NCBI GenBank assembly: GCA_019694355.1
Contig: JAIBCB010000002.1
Location: 372,001-436,000, forward strand
Origin: Pyrinomonadaceae bacterium
Lineage (GTDB): Bacteria; Acidobacteriota; Blastocatellia; Pyrinomonadales; Pyrinomonadaceae
Length of the DNA stretch: 64,000 nt
Direction: 5' to 3'
Positions 26,732 to 36,465 of the stretch are shown here, piece after piece. Made by a program: the position numbers and the translations under genes. The first letter of the stretch is position 1. The number at the start of each line of letters is the position of its first letter. The notes under the pieces were generated by a model that worked only from the letters and a program-made list of their open reading frames with translations, did no database searches and was not told the origin of the DNA.

Positions 26732-27349
26732 ATGGAAAGATTTATCACACATACCGGCACCGTCGCTCCGCTTTATCGGCCGAATATCGACACAGACCAG
26801 ATCATTCCGAAGCAGTTCCTTAAACGCATCGAGCGGTCGGGTTACGGCGAATTTTTGTTCTACGACTGGCGTTATCACTCGGACGGCGAACCGATCCCGG
26901 AATTCGTTCTGAATGATCCGCGATATTCTGCCGCCTCGATCCTTGTTGCAGGGCCGAATTTCGGCTGCGGAAGCTCACGCGAGCATGCTCCTTGGAGTCT
27001 GCTCGATCACGGCTTTCGTGCTGTGATTGCACCGAGCTTTGCCGACATTTTCCACAATAACAGCCTAAAGAATGGCCTGCTTCCCGTCATCCTGCCCGAC
27101 GCAACGGTCGCGGAGCTGGTAAGGCGTACCGAGACGGACCCGGCCTTCGAACTTACGGTCGATCTCGAGCGCCAGGAGGTTAGGTCTCAGGATCATCTTT
27201 TTGGGCGCTTTGAAATCGACCCTTTCCGTAAACACTGTATTTTGAACGCTTTGGACGATATTGCCCTCACTCTTGAGCATGTCGGTCGCATAAATGATTA
27301 CGAAAATAACGTCGAGATGCGACCGCGCTATTCCTTCCTGTCAAACTAA
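26732..27349 (+). CDS. leuD: 3-isopropylmalate dehydratase, small subunit
   Basis: The 205-residue partner of LeuC that supplies the swivelling domain. RPNIDTDQIIPKQFLKRIERSGYG, FGCGSSREHAPWSLLDHGFRAVIAPSFADIFHNN and LPDATV are standard. Ten bases after leuC. Last gene of the leu operon. Confidence 0.96.
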   Translation: MERFITHTGTVAPLYRPNIDTDQIIPKQFLKRIERSGYGEFLFYDWRYHSDGEPIPEFVLNDPRYSAASILVAGPNFGCGSSREHAPWSLLDHGFRAVIAPSFADIFHNNSLKNGLLPVILPDATVAELVRRTETDPAFELTVDLERQEVRSQDHLFGRFEIDPFRKHCILNALDDIALTLEHVGRINDYENNVEMRPRYSFLSN

Positions 27350-27434
27350 GTAAAACTCGGCCTCTAAAGGCGATCCTGTTTGCTTTTTGGCCATCAGCAA
27401 GCTACCATTAAGCCTAATTAAAATGGGGGATCTG

Positions 27435-27465
27435 TTGACCTCGATCCTCCGGCTTATTGGATAAT
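27435..27465 (+). promoter_or_regulatory. Possible promoter of the PLP-enzyme gene
   Basis: TTGACC (27435-27440) and GATAAT (27460-27465) are separated by 19 bases, slightly long. They lie about 35 bases before ATG 27499 in the 149-base gap after leuD, which otherwise holds no recognisable site. Confidence 0.35.
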
Positions 27466-27498
27466 AATTTCAATAAAGTTTTCTTATTTGACGGTTCT

Positions 27499-28629
27499 AT
27501 GGGCTTTTCTACAATTGCAATACACGCGGGCAACGAGCCTGATATTGCTACGGGTGCCGTCAGCGTTCCGATCTACCAGACATCTACGTTTGCTCAGGAA
27601 TCTCTTGGTGTTAATAAGGGCTACGAATACGCTCGCACGAAGAATCCGACCCGAACGGCACTTGAACAGAATATTGCGGCCCTCGAGGGGGCCAAATACG
27701 GTTTTGCATTCGCATCGGGAATGGCCGCGATCGACACCACGCTGCGCCTCTTAAAGAGCGGCGATCACGTCCTTCTTGGCGATAACACCTATGGCGGAAC
27801 GTTTCGTCTCTTTGACCGCGTTCTGTCGAATTACGGTATCGAATTCGACCTCGTCAATACGTCGGATGCTGCAAACCTTGAGCCCGCATTCAAGCCGAAC
27901 ACTAAGATGGTGTTCGTCGAGACGCCGACAAACCCTGTGATGACGGTCACGGACCTTGGCGCTGTCTCGAATATCGCCCATGCTCACGGAGCAAAGGTCG
28001 TTTGCGACAACACGTTCCTCTCGCCGTATTTCCAGCGTCCGATCGAACATGGCGTCGATATCGTCGTGCATTCGACCACGAAGTATCTGAATGGGCACTC
28101 GGACAGCGTTGGCGGCTTTGTCGCATTGAATGATGACAAGGATGCAGAATGGATCGGATTCGTCCAGAATAGTGCCGGAGCGATCCTTTCACCGTTCGAT
28201 TCTTTCCTCGTCCTTCGAGGCACCAAAACGCTTGCGGTCCGGATGGAGGCTCACGACAAGAACGGGCGGACGGTCGCAAACTTCCTTGAGGAACACCCGC
28301 GTGTTCAGAAGGTGCATTATCCGGGTCTTACGTCGCATCCGCAGCACGAGCTCGCAAAACGCCAGCAAACCGGATTCGGCGGAATGGTTTCTTTTGAGAC
28401 GGGATCGTTAGATAACGCAAAAAAAGTTGCGAGCTCCGTCAAACTATGTACTCTCGGCGAAAGTCTCGGCGGCGTTGAAAGCTTGATGTGTCATCCCGCA
28501 TCGATGACACACGCATCGGTCCCTGCAGAACGCCGGGCAGCTCTCGGCATCACTGACGGGCTTCTGCGTATGTCGGTGGGTATTGAAGATATCGAAGATA
28601 TCCTGAGCGATCTCGATCAGGCATTGTAG
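27499..28629 (+). CDS. Cystathionine gamma-synthase-family PLP enzyme
   Basis: A 376-residue fold-type I PLP enzyme of the trans-sulfuration family. VPIYQTSTFAQES, YEYARTKNPTR, ASGMAAIDTTLRLL, CDNTFLSPYFQRPIEHGVDIVVHSTTKYLNGHSDSVGG (PLP lysine in TTKY) and the C-terminal ESLGGVESLMCHPASMTHASV are conserved. Members act as cystathionine gamma-synthase, gamma-lyase or O-acylhomoserine sulfhydrylase; sequence alone does not settle which. ATG at 27499 (MGFSTIAIHAG) is preferred over a TTG at 27457 because it matches the family start. Confidence 0.88.
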   Translation: MGFSTIAIHAGNEPDIATGAVSVPIYQTSTFAQESLGVNKGYEYARTKNPTRTALEQNIAALEGAKYGFAFASGMAAIDTTLRLLKSGDHVLLGDNTYGGTFRLFDRVLSNYGIEFDLVNTSDAANLEPAFKPNTKMVFVETPTNPVMTVTDLGAVSNIAHAHGAKVVCDNTFLSPYFQRPIEHGVDIVVHSTTKYLNGHSDSVGGFVALNDDKDAEWIGFVQNSAGAILSPFDSFLVLRGTKTLAVRMEAHDKNGRTVANFLEEHPRVQKVHYPGLTSHPQHELAKRQQTGFGGMVSFETGSLDNAKKVASSVKLCTLGESLGGVESLMCHPASMTHASVPAERRAALGITDGLLRMSVGIEDIEDILSDLDQAL

Positions 28630-28639
28630 CTGACAAATT

Positions 28640-29587
28640 ATGTTCATTGTAGAGGTTCATGCGACATCGCACATCGGGCGCGTCCGTAAGGGCAATGAGG
28701 ACAATTATCTTGTCCTCTCGGTGTCTGATACCAAGCGCTGGACCGGTTCACAGGATGGCGGTGAATTCGTCATCGAATCGCAAAAACTTGAGGTTGATGA
28801 CAACGGTGTTGTCGTCGCGGTGTCAGACGGTATGGGCGGTGCTCTTGCCGGCGAGGTCGCAAGCACGATGGCGGTCGAGACCGTCAGCGAACGGATCCTC
28901 GAAGACGATTCCGACAAGACGCTGACGCCCGAGGAACATGATTATTTCCTGATCTCCAAACTCTACAACGCTACCGTTTACGCAAATTATCTCATCCACA
29001 ACCAAGGCCGGACCGACCCGCAGTATCAGGGAATGGGTGCGACGTTTACGGGTATCGCCGTTTCGCCAAAATTTGCGGACATCATTCAGGTCGGCGACAG
29101 CCGGGCGTATCTCGTTCGCAGCGGCAAGATCTATCAGGTCACGAAAGACCAATCGCTTGTCCAGCAGCTTATCGACACTCAGCAGATATCGCCCGAGGAA
29201 GCAGAATCACACAACCTTAAGAATGTGATCCTGCAGGCTCTCGGAGCTCAAAGCGATATTTACCCGATCTCGGCCCGCATCGAACCGCATCGCAACGATG
29301 TGTTCTTGATCTGCAGCGATGGTTTGTCGAACAAGGTTTCTGCCGCAAATATGCAGCGGATCGTCCAGGAAAATTTTGACTCGCTCGAGCAGGCGTGTGC
29401 AGAATTGATCCGTGAGGCGAACAATAACGGCGGCGAGGACAACATCACCGTCATTTTGTCGAAATTTACTGGTGAAAATCTTCCTGAGCCCGAGGGTGAC
29501 GAGCTGAAACTGGAGCTTCTCGACCTTGGCGGCATTCACGACACGGCCGATCAAGAAGATCAGGAAGATACCGCAGAGATCGTCTAA
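28640..29587 (+). CDS. PP2C-family Ser/Thr protein phosphatase
   Basis: A 315-residue metal-dependent phosphatase. The 11 motifs run in order: RKGNEDNYLV, VSDGMGGALAGEVAS, MGATFTGI, VGDSRAYLVRSGKIYQVTKDQSLV, SDGLSNKVS and GEDNITVIL, with all metal-binding aspartates present. A roughly 45-residue acidic tail follows the domain. No transmembrane segment or FHA domain, so it is a cytoplasmic PrpC-like enzyme. No kinase gene is adjacent; the partner must be elsewhere. Its stop overlaps the end of the convergent NfeD gene by four bases. Confidence 0.92.
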   Translation: MFIVEVHATSHIGRVRKGNEDNYLVLSVSDTKRWTGSQDGGEFVIESQKLEVDDNGVVVAVSDGMGGALAGEVASTMAVETVSERILEDDSDKTLTPEEHDYFLISKLYNATVYANYLIHNQGRTDPQYQGMGATFTGIAVSPKFADIIQVGDSRAYLVRSGKIYQVTKDQSLVQQLIDTQQISPEEAESHNLKNVILQALGAQSDIYPISARIEPHRNDVFLICSDGLSNKVSAANMQRIVQENFDSLEQACAELIREANNNGGEDNITVILSKFTGENLPEPEGDELKLELLDLGGIHDTADQEDQEDTAEIV

Positions 29588-30060
29588 CCTTCGCGCCAAT
29601 CCGGCAGAACATCGGTCTTTCGTCTGACATAGAGCGAAGAGCCGCGAACTTCCACGACCTCGACCTTTTCACCTTCCTTTAACGAAGTTTCATCGTCTAT
29701 CGGAAACGCCGTCCAGGTCGAGCCAAAGACCTTCACTGCGGCCTCATTCAGCGGGCCGTTACTGGTCCCGACGACCGTCCCGATTTGGCCGGGCAGCGAG
29801 TCCATGCCGGTCTTTACGAAGTCCTTGTCACCGTGCGAAAAATAATCTGCAAAGATCCGTCGCGACATTACGACCATCACCACCGACGAAAAAAGAAATA
29901 AGAGAACTTGAACAAGGAATGGAGCACCAAAAAAAGCGGCGATCCCGGCGGCAAATGCCCCCAGGCCGAACCAGAAAAGCACGAACCCGAGCGTGAAGAT
30001 CTCAGCGACGATCAATGCCGCTCCGATAAGCACCCACAAAAGCCAAACGTAACTTTCCAT
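29584..30060 (-). CDS. NfeD-like membrane protein
   Basis: A 158-residue protein with two or three hydrophobic helices in the first 75 residues (WLLWVLIGAALIVAEIFTLGFVLFWFGLGAF; LLFLFSSVVMVVMSR). A soluble OB-fold domain follows (GQIGTVVGT...GSTWTAFPIDDE...GEKVEVVEVRGSSLYVRR). This is the layout of short NfeD proteins, which help stomatin-type membrane proteins. No stomatin or protease gene is adjacent. The frame also allows ATG at 30096; 30060 is chosen because it begins just before the first helix, but AAGGAG lies 14 bases ahead of it, so the choice is not certain. Confidence 0.85.
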   Translation of the reverse strand: MESYVWLLWVLIGAALIVAEIFTLGFVLFWFGLGAFAAGIAAFFGAPFLVQVLLFLFSSVVMVVMSRRIFADYFSHGDKDFVKTGMDSLPGQIGTVVGTSNGPLNEAAVKVFGSTWTAFPIDDETSLKEGEKVEVVEVRGSSLYVRRKTDVLPDWREG

Positions 30061-30215
30061 CCTCTTCTTACGAACTCCTTTTTGAAAGGATAGCATTGCC
30101 TGTTCGAATAGGACGACGCCTGCCAGGCAGATGTTCGCAAAAGAGCCATAATTTCGCTAAAATTCAGCTTGCAGCTTGGCTTGCAGATCAAACTTAAGCC
30201 GAATATTAGGTAAAA

Positions 30216-31343
30216 ATGCCGCTTTCAACGATCGAAGAGGCCGTCGAGGATATTCGCGACGGCAAAATGATCATCATTGTCGATGATGAAGACCGCGAGA
30301 ACGAGGGCGATCTCGTCTGTGCCGCAGAAAAAGTTACGCCTGAGATGATCAGCTTTATGGCCGTCCAAGGCCGCGGTTTGATCTGTCTCCCGCTGACGGA
30401 AGAGCGTTGCGACGAATTGCAGCTTTTCCCGCAGACTTCGGAGAACACGTCGAATCTCGGAACAGCCTTTACAGTCTCGATCGAGGCACGCGAAGGCGTT
30501 ACGACCGGGATCTCTGCGGCCGATCGAGCTCACACGATCCTTACGGCCGTAAACCCAAAAACGCGGGCGGCCGACCTTGCAAGGCCCGGACACGTATTTC
30601 CGCTTCGGGCTAAACGCGGCGGCGTACTCGTCAGGATCGGTCAAACGGAAGCGAGCGTCGATATTTCGCGGATCGCGGGCCTCGACCCGTCGGCCGTCAT
30701 TTGCGAAATAATGAACGACGACGGCACGATGGCGCGGATGCCGGACCTTGAGATCTTTGCTGAAAAGCACGGGCTAAAGATCGTCTCCGTGGCCGACCTT
30801 GTCCGCTACCGCATTGCGAAGGAGAGCCTTGTCAGCCGCATCATCGAGACGGATCTTCCAACTGAAGACGGCCTTTGGCACGTCGTGGTCTTTGAGAACG
30901 TGATGAACGGCGAAACGCACATTGCCTTCGTGCTTGGGGACGTTTCCGATGCAACGAACCCGCCGCTGGTTCGCGTCCAAACGGAGAACGTAACGTTCGC
31001 GATGTTCGGCTCGCATTTGGGCGAAGCTTCCGCCGCTATGCGGTCTTCGATAAAGGCGATCACCGACGAAGGACGCGGCGTTATTCTTTACTTACGTCAG
31101 CGAGAGAACAATCTTGACCTCGTAAATCAGCTAAAAACATACAAGCTGATGCAGGAGGACGGCCTCGATTTCTCTGCCGCGAGGGCAATGACCGGTTACG
31201 GCAAGACGCATGATTATGGGGTCGGGGCACAGATATTGAAGGAATTGGGGCTGAAACGGTTCCGTCTGCTTTCGAAGAATCCGCCGCCTAGATCCGTTGT
31301 CGAGGCATTTGATCTGGAGATCGTCGAAACCGTAAAAGTCTGA
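30216..31343 (+). CDS. RibBA-like protein: DHBP synthase with degenerate GTP cyclohydrolase II half
   Basis: Residues 1-205 are 3,4-dihydroxy-2-butanone-4-phosphate synthase, which makes the four-carbon precursor of riboflavin: [36 protein letters not shown] and [12 protein letters not shown] are intact. One usual metal-ligand His (G-H-T-E-A) is Gln143 here. Residues 210-375 align with GTP cyclohydrolase II ([35 protein letters not shown]). However, the zinc cysteines (C-x10-C-x-C) are gone ([16 protein letters not shown]), and the catalytic Asp and Arg near GYGKTHDYG are Lys and His. The second half is therefore probably inactive. First of a row with tamB and tamA. Confidence 0.88.
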   Translation: MPLSTIEEAVEDIRDGKMIIIVDDEDRENEGDLVCAAEKVTPEMISFMAVQGRGLICLPLTEERCDELQLFPQTSENTSNLGTAFTVSIEAREGVTTGISAADRAHTILTAVNPKTRAADLARPGHVFPLRAKRGGVLVRIGQTEASVDISRIAGLDPSAVICEIMNDDGTMARMPDLEIFAEKHGLKIVSVADLVRYRIAKESLVSRIIETDLPTEDGLWHVVVFENVMNGETHIAFVLGDVSDATNPPLVRVQTENVTFAMFGSHLGEASAAMRSSIKAITDEGRGVILYLRQRENNLDLVNQLKTYKLMQEDGLDFSAARAMTGYGKTHDYGVGAQILKELGLKRFRLLSKNPPPRSVVEAFDLEIVETVKV

Positions 31344-31352
31344 AGTTTCTAA

Positions 31353-34300
31353 ATGGACGAAGAGCTAGAAAGATCCATGCCGCCGGATGATCCGGAACCT
31401 GCTCCGGCACGGCGTCCATTCTTCACGCGTCGAAGGCTGCTCTTTGCTGTCGGCATTACGGCCGTCGCGGCGATCGTGATCTTCGTGGCCGCGACGGTGC
31501 TGTATCGCACCGGAGTCTTTGATTCTTACGTCAGAAACCAATTTACTTCAAAGCTGGCAGAGATCGGCATCACGTTCTCTGCGGACAAGACCCACGTCTC
31601 CGTCTCGCCCTTAACTCTTGAACTTCAGAACGCGACGTTCAACAACACGGCGACGGGCGAGAAGCTCGTTTTTATTCGTGAGGCAAAGCTCGGGCTTACG
31701 GTCCTCGATCTCCTCTCCTGGAGCACGAGCCGCGACATCCGCATCGACACGACAGACATTAAGGGCGGCGAACTATGGATAACATTCGACAAGGACGGCC
31801 GCTCGAACTTCTCAGGCCTGAAGCTTGTCGAAGATCAGAAAGGCTCCGCTGTAAATTTCCGCTATGAATCGGTCGTCGTTTCGCTAAAGGACTCGGTCGT
31901 GCATTTTGGCGACCTTTCGCGCAATATTTCTGCAGAAGCGAATGAACTTTCGGTCGCACTTACGCCTGTGAAGACGGATGATTCGACCGATACTCCGCGA
32001 TTCAACTTCGATATCAATTCCCGAAATTCCAGCTTTGGGTATGGCGAGGGCAGCGTGAAGGATATATCGATACTCGCGAAAGGTGTTGCCGACGAAAACC
32101 ACGCCGAGGTTACAGACCTGCAAATTTCATCGCCGATCGGCGACACCTCAATTTCAGGTACGATCACGGACTGGACGAACCCGAAATACGACCTCAACGC
32201 TGAATCATCTCTCGACCTTACGCAGCTTTCGCAGATATTTTCGACCGGAACGGCGCTTCGCGGGGTAGGCAATTTCAAAGGCAAGATCACGGGCGAAGGT
32301 GAGAAGTATCGTGTGGAAGGTACGGCGGCTTCCGAGGCTTTTCGGGCTTCGGGCGTTTATCTGAAGGGAGCGAATATTGCGGCGACGGTCGAAGGCACGA
32401 ATTCGAATTACACCGCGAACGGCACGGCGATCGCAGAAATGCTGACGTTCGATGATTTTCGCATCGACTTCCTCAAGCTCGCCGGAAATGTTCGCGGCAC
32501 AGGAACAGATTTCCGATGGGTCGGAGAATTGCAGGCGATCGCCGCCAAGACACCGTCGATGACCATCGGTAAACTTTTTCTTGCGGATGCTGTTGCAGAA
32601 TATCGCGACAAGCAACTCGCGGCATCGTCTGTTGACGGACGTGCTCAGCGTTTTGCGATCGGCGACACTGAGTTCGATGATCTTCGGGCGCGAAACTTAA
32701 AGATCGGCTACACCGACGGCAGCGTTACGGTCAGTTCGAACTCGGCCACTACTGCAAAATTCTCTACGGAAGATTTTTCGATCGGCGGAGTGAAAGGCGG
32801 TGCGGTCGATGTTCGTCATCGCAAGGGCCAGACCAGTGTCACCGTGAACGATGTTCGGGCGTCGGATGCAACGCTCGGCGACGCAAAGGTCAAGAATCTC
32901 ACAGCGAGAAAGTTCGAGCTTACGGACGTGCCGGCCGAGACACGCGTCAAACTGCAGAACGTCCGCGGCGGAGATGTTGCGCTCAACGGTACACACATCA
33001 CGGGTCTTGAATCTCCGCTTCTTGAGACAAAGACGGCGGACGGCACGACCGTTATCTATTCCGACACGACACGCATAGCAAAACTCGACAACGATGCGGC
33101 GACGCTCGGCAGCCTCAACGTGGCCGGTGTCCGCCTTACGATCCGGCAGGGAAGGGTCGAAGGACGTTCGCAGGATATCGATGCCGGTAACGTCACGCTC
33201 AAGAACAGCGACGCGCTTGCGAGCGGCGGGAATGTGGAGGACGTGAAGCTCGCCCGTCCGGTCTTTATTCTCGAACCTTCAGGCCGATACCGAGCATCGG
33301 CGGATATGAGCATTGGCGGCGGAATGCTTGGAAGCATTTCACTTGGGAATGGTTCGGCAAAGGTCGTTGTAACAAATGATCGGGCCGAACTTACCGACCT
33401 GCATGCCGCGGTTATGAACGGCCGTCTTGATGGCCAAGTGTCGATCGTCTTGAGCAAAACAGGAAACTCGACCATCGACACGAACTTTTCTGGCCTCGAC
33501 CTTTCAAAGCTTGCGGCCATCCAGAGCGGACGTGTCATCGCCCTCAACGGCAACACGAACGGCAATGCACATTTAACTTTCACGGGAACGAACTTTCGCA
33601 CTGCGAGCGGAACTATCCAGGCAACGATCGCCGCGACCGCCGGGCCCGATCAACAGGACTATGTGCCGATCAATGGGCGCATTGATCTTGCGGCGACGAA
33701 CGGCCTGTTCCGCATCAATGAAGCGAACTTGAGCACGGAAAAAAGTAAGCTCGATGCGACCGGCCAATTCGATCTTTCGGCGGAAAACTCCGACCTTGTT
33801 GTAAAACTCGCCTCCACCGACGCCTCCGAGATCACAAAGCTGATCCGAGTGACCGGTGCCTTACCTGAAGTCGAAAGACAGCTCGACGATATGCAGGCGG
33901 ATATCGGCGGAAGCCTTGCCTTTGACGGCAAGTTGACGGGAGATCTTCTCGATCCTGATGTGAACGGCAAGGCATCTATCGGCGTCGTTGCGTTGCGTGG
34001 ACGACGTCTTGGAAGTGTCACGTCCGATCTGATCGTATCCTCTGAAGGCTTTAAGTTGGAGAACGGAAAGCTGGTCGAGAACGACGGCGGGTTTGCGGAT
34101 TTCGACATTACGATCCCGTCGTACGGCAGCAACAACACGCGGGTCAATGCGACGCTTACGAACATCAACGCCGGCAATCTTCTCGCTGCTTTGCCGATCG
34201 AACTTCCAGAGCGAATAAAGGATCTAAGCGGCAAAACGTCCGGCAAGGTCAACATCAATGGACTGCCAAATGCGGCAAACGGCAGCATCGATCTTTTGGC

Positions 34301-36455
34301 TGACAACGGTGTCGTGGCCGGGCAGAATTTTGATTCGCTAAAGGCGAAGGCCGTGTTCGCGGGAACACGGATCGACGTCGAGAATGTCGAGATGAATATC
34401 GGCAGCGGACGTCTAACCGCCACGGGCCGTTATGACCGAGGCTCAAAAGATTTTGACGCGAAAATAACCGGCAAGGCCATACCGGTCCCGTTGATCCTGG
34501 CCTTTCTTCCGCCCAATGAATCGATCCCGACGATCGGCGGCAACGCGGACCTATCCCTTGTCGCAAGCGGCAACGCAGATCGGTTTGCCACCGTCAACGT
34601 GACAGGAACCGGCACGGCCAGTGATGTTATGGTCGGTGAGAATAGCATCGGGAATGTGAACTTTGACGCGAAGACCGTCAACGGACAACTGACCGCGGAT
34701 CTTACTGCCGATTTCAGCGGGCATCCACAATCTTTGAACGCGACCCTGGACTTGACGAACGATGACCTTCCGCTTCGGGCCTCGACGGAGTTCCGAGATA
34801 ATCCGCTTGAGCCATTCCTCGCGTTCATACCAAAGCTTCGTGATTTTGGCATTTCGGGCACGGCTCGCGGGCGCGTAGATTTTGGCGGCAATTTGAATCC
34901 GCTTCGTCCCGACGGAACACGAGCTATTAGCAGCGACGATCTTTCCGGCACGGCACGCTTTGATGCTCTTTCGCTTCAGATCCAGGACACGCCGCTCGTC
35001 GCAGCAGAGCCGATCGTTGCAAAATTGAGTGCCAAAGCGGTAACGTTCGAGAGCGCTCATTTCACCGGAGCAGGCTCCGACATTCGCATCACCGGAACAA
35101 AGGCTCTTGCCGACACCGTCGAAAACAAACTCTCTGTCGAAGGCAAGATGAATCTTGCCCTTTTGAATCTCGCAACAAAGGATCTGTTCTTTGCCGGCAC
35201 CGCCGATGTGTCCGTACGGCTTGTCGGGCTCAATCCGCAGGCCAATCTCACCGGTTCGCTCGCGACCGAGAATGCGGCTTTTGCGGCGTTCGTCGGGAAC
35301 GACCGCTTGACCTTCAGCCGGGTCAAAACGCGCGTGATCTTCACGTCGGACCAGGCCGAGATCGAAGAGGCGTCGGGCTATCTTGGCGGCGGAAGATTTA
35401 CCGCGACCGGCGGTGCTTTGCTTGACGGCTTATCGATCCGAAACTTCAGATCGACCCTCAACGGCGAGAATATTACGGTGCCGTTCCCCGAAGATTTCCT
35501 TACGACGGGTGACGCACGGCTTGAGATCACAGGCATTCGGCGCTCACCGGCGACTCCGCTGCAGACAACGATCTCCGGGCGCGTTTTTGCAAGCCGGAGC
35601 CTTTATTCAAAGGACATAGACCTTGGGAATATCATTGGCGGACGACGTTCACGGTCGCTGTCTGCCGGGCCGAGTTCGATGACGGCTCCTCGTTTTGATC
35701 TCGTAATTGAGGGCCGCAACGCTCTTGTTGTTCGCAATAACATTGCCGATCTTACGGCCTCGGTCTCCTTGAACCTGACGGGCGATACGGATAATCCCGT
35801 TCTTTCCGGCCGCATTGTTGCAAACGGCGGGACGCTCTTCTATCGCCGCGACCGTTATGAGATACAACGCGGCGTACTTGAATTTCCGCCGGACACGTTG
35901 ATCGATCCGGTGGTGAATCTCCAGGCCGAATCCGAGATCAATGGCTATCAGATATTTGTATCGCTGAGCGGGCCGTTGAATGATACCGAACAGGTTACGG
36001 CCTCCGTGCGGTCAAGCCCGGCATTGCCGCAAGCTGACATCGTTTCGCTGATCACAACAGGATCGCTTACGAATGCCGCGGGCGGCATCCCGACGCTTGC
36101 CCAGACCGGCATCAGAACGGCGGCCGAGATCTTGACGGACACCGTTATAAATAACCCTGCGAGACGGGCGACCGATAAGCTTTTCGGCCTGAACGTTTTC
36201 GAGATCGATCCGATCCTGACAGGTGAGCAATTGAATCCGGGAGCAAGGCTAACGGTTGGCCGTCAGATAAATAACAACCTGCGGGTCACATACGCAACGA
36301 ATCTTTCACAGGATCAGAATCAAGTGCTCGCATTTGAATATCGCGTGTCGAACAAACTCTCGTTCGTTGCTCAATACGAACAGCGTTCGCTCACGAATGT
36401 AACGCGAAATAGAGATAATTTTAGCTTTGAAATAAGATTTAAGAGACGGTTTTAG
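31353..36455 (+). CDS. tamB: TamB-like translocation and assembly module protein
   Basis: A 1700-residue AsmA/TamB-type bridge protein. A short cytoplasmic Arg-rich start (RRPFFTRRRLL) is followed by one membrane anchor at about residues 28-50 (FAVGITAVAAIVIFVAATVLY). The rest is a very long periplasmic stretch of repeated beta strands, mostly Gly/Asn/Thr/Asp-rich. The C-terminal 350 residues form the DUF490 domain (RNNIADLTASVSLNLTGDTDNPVLSGRI; DPVVNLQAESEINGYQ). Such proteins form a lipid-carrying groove between inner and outer membranes or aid barrel-protein assembly. It lies nine bases after ribBA and ten before the Omp85 gene, forming a TamB/TamA pair. Confidence 0.9.
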   Translation: MDEELERSMPPDDPEPAPARRPFFTRRRLLFAVGITAVAAIVIFVAATVLYRTGVFDSYVRNQFTSKLAEIGITFSADKTHVSVSPLTLELQNATFNNTATGEKLVFIREAKLGLTVLDLLSWSTSRDIRIDTTDIKGGELWITFDKDGRSNFSGLKLVEDQKGSAVNFRYESVVVSLKDSVVHFGDLSRNISAEANELSVALTPVKTDDSTDTPRFNFDINSRNSSFGYGEGSVKDISILAKGVADENHAEVTDLQISSPIGDTSISGTITDWTNPKYDLNAESSLDLTQLSQIFSTGTALRGVGNFKGKITGEGEKYRVEGTAASEAFRASGVYLKGANIAATVEGTNSNYTANGTAIAEMLTFDDFRIDFLKLAGNVRGTGTDFRWVGELQAIAAKTPSMTIGKLFLADAVAEYRDKQLAASSVDGRAQRFAIGDTEFDDLRARNLKIGYTDGSVTVSSNSATTAKFSTEDFSIGGVKGGAVDVRHRKGQTSVTVNDVRASDATLGDAKVKNLTARKFELTDVPAETRVKLQNVRGGDVALNGTHITGLESPLLETKTADGTTVIYSDTTRIAKLDNDAATLGSLNVAGVRLTIRQGRVEGRSQDIDAGNVTLKNSDALASGGNVEDVKLARPVFILEPSGRYRASADMSIGGGMLGSISLGNGSAKVVVTNDRAELTDLHAAVMNGRLDGQVSIVLSKTGNSTIDTNFSGLDLSKLAAIQSGRVIALNGNTNGNAHLTFTGTNFRTASGTIQATIAATAGPDQQDYVPINGRIDLAATNGLFRINEANLSTEKSKLDATGQFDLSAENSDLVVKLASTDASEITKLIRVTGALPEVERQLDDMQADIGGSLAFDGKLTGDLLDPDVNGKASIGVVALRGRRLGSVTSDLIVSSEGFKLENGKLVENDGGFADFDITIPSYGSNNTRVNATLTNINAGNLLAALPIELPERIKDLSGKTSGKVNINGLPNAANGSIDLLADNGVVAGQNFDSLKAKAVFAGTRIDVENVEMNIGSGRLTATGRYDRGSKDFDAKITGKAIPVPLILAFLPPNESIPTIGGNADLSLVASGNADRFATVNVTGTGTASDVMVGENSIGNVNFDAKTVNGQLTADLTADFSGHPQSLNATLDLTNDDLPLRASTEFRDNPLEPFLAFIPKLRDFGISGTARGRVDFGGNLNPLRPDGTRAISSDDLSGTARFDALSLQIQDTPLVAAEPIVAKLSAKAVTFESAHFTGAGSDIRITGTKALADTVENKLSVEGKMNLALLNLATKDLFFAGTADVSVRLVGLNPQANLTGSLATENAAFAAFVGNDRLTFSRVKTRVIFTSDQAEIEEASGYLGGGRFTATGGALLDGLSIRNFRSTLNGENITVPFPEDFLTTGDARLEITGIRRSPATPLQTTISGRVFASRSLYSKDIDLGNIIGGRRSRSLSAGPSSMTAPRFDLVIEGRNALVVRNNIADLTASVSLNLTGDTDNPVLSGRIVANGGTLFYRRDRYEIQRGVLEFPPDTLIDPVVNLQAESEINGYQIFVSLSGPLNDTEQVTASVRSSPALPQADIVSLITTGSLTNAAGGIPTLAQTGIRTAAEILTDTVINNPARRATDKLFGLNVFEIDPILTGEQLNPGARLTVGRQINNNLRVTYATNLSQDQNQVLAFEYRVSNKLSFVAQYEQRSLTNVTRNRDNFSFEIRFKRRF

Positions 36456-36465
36456 AACGCTTTTT

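Noticed and set aside
33659..34423. Minus-strand open frame of 254 codons in tamB
   Set aside because: Serine/arginine/proline-rich shadow of the TamB repeats; the plus frame is a clear 1700-residue protein.
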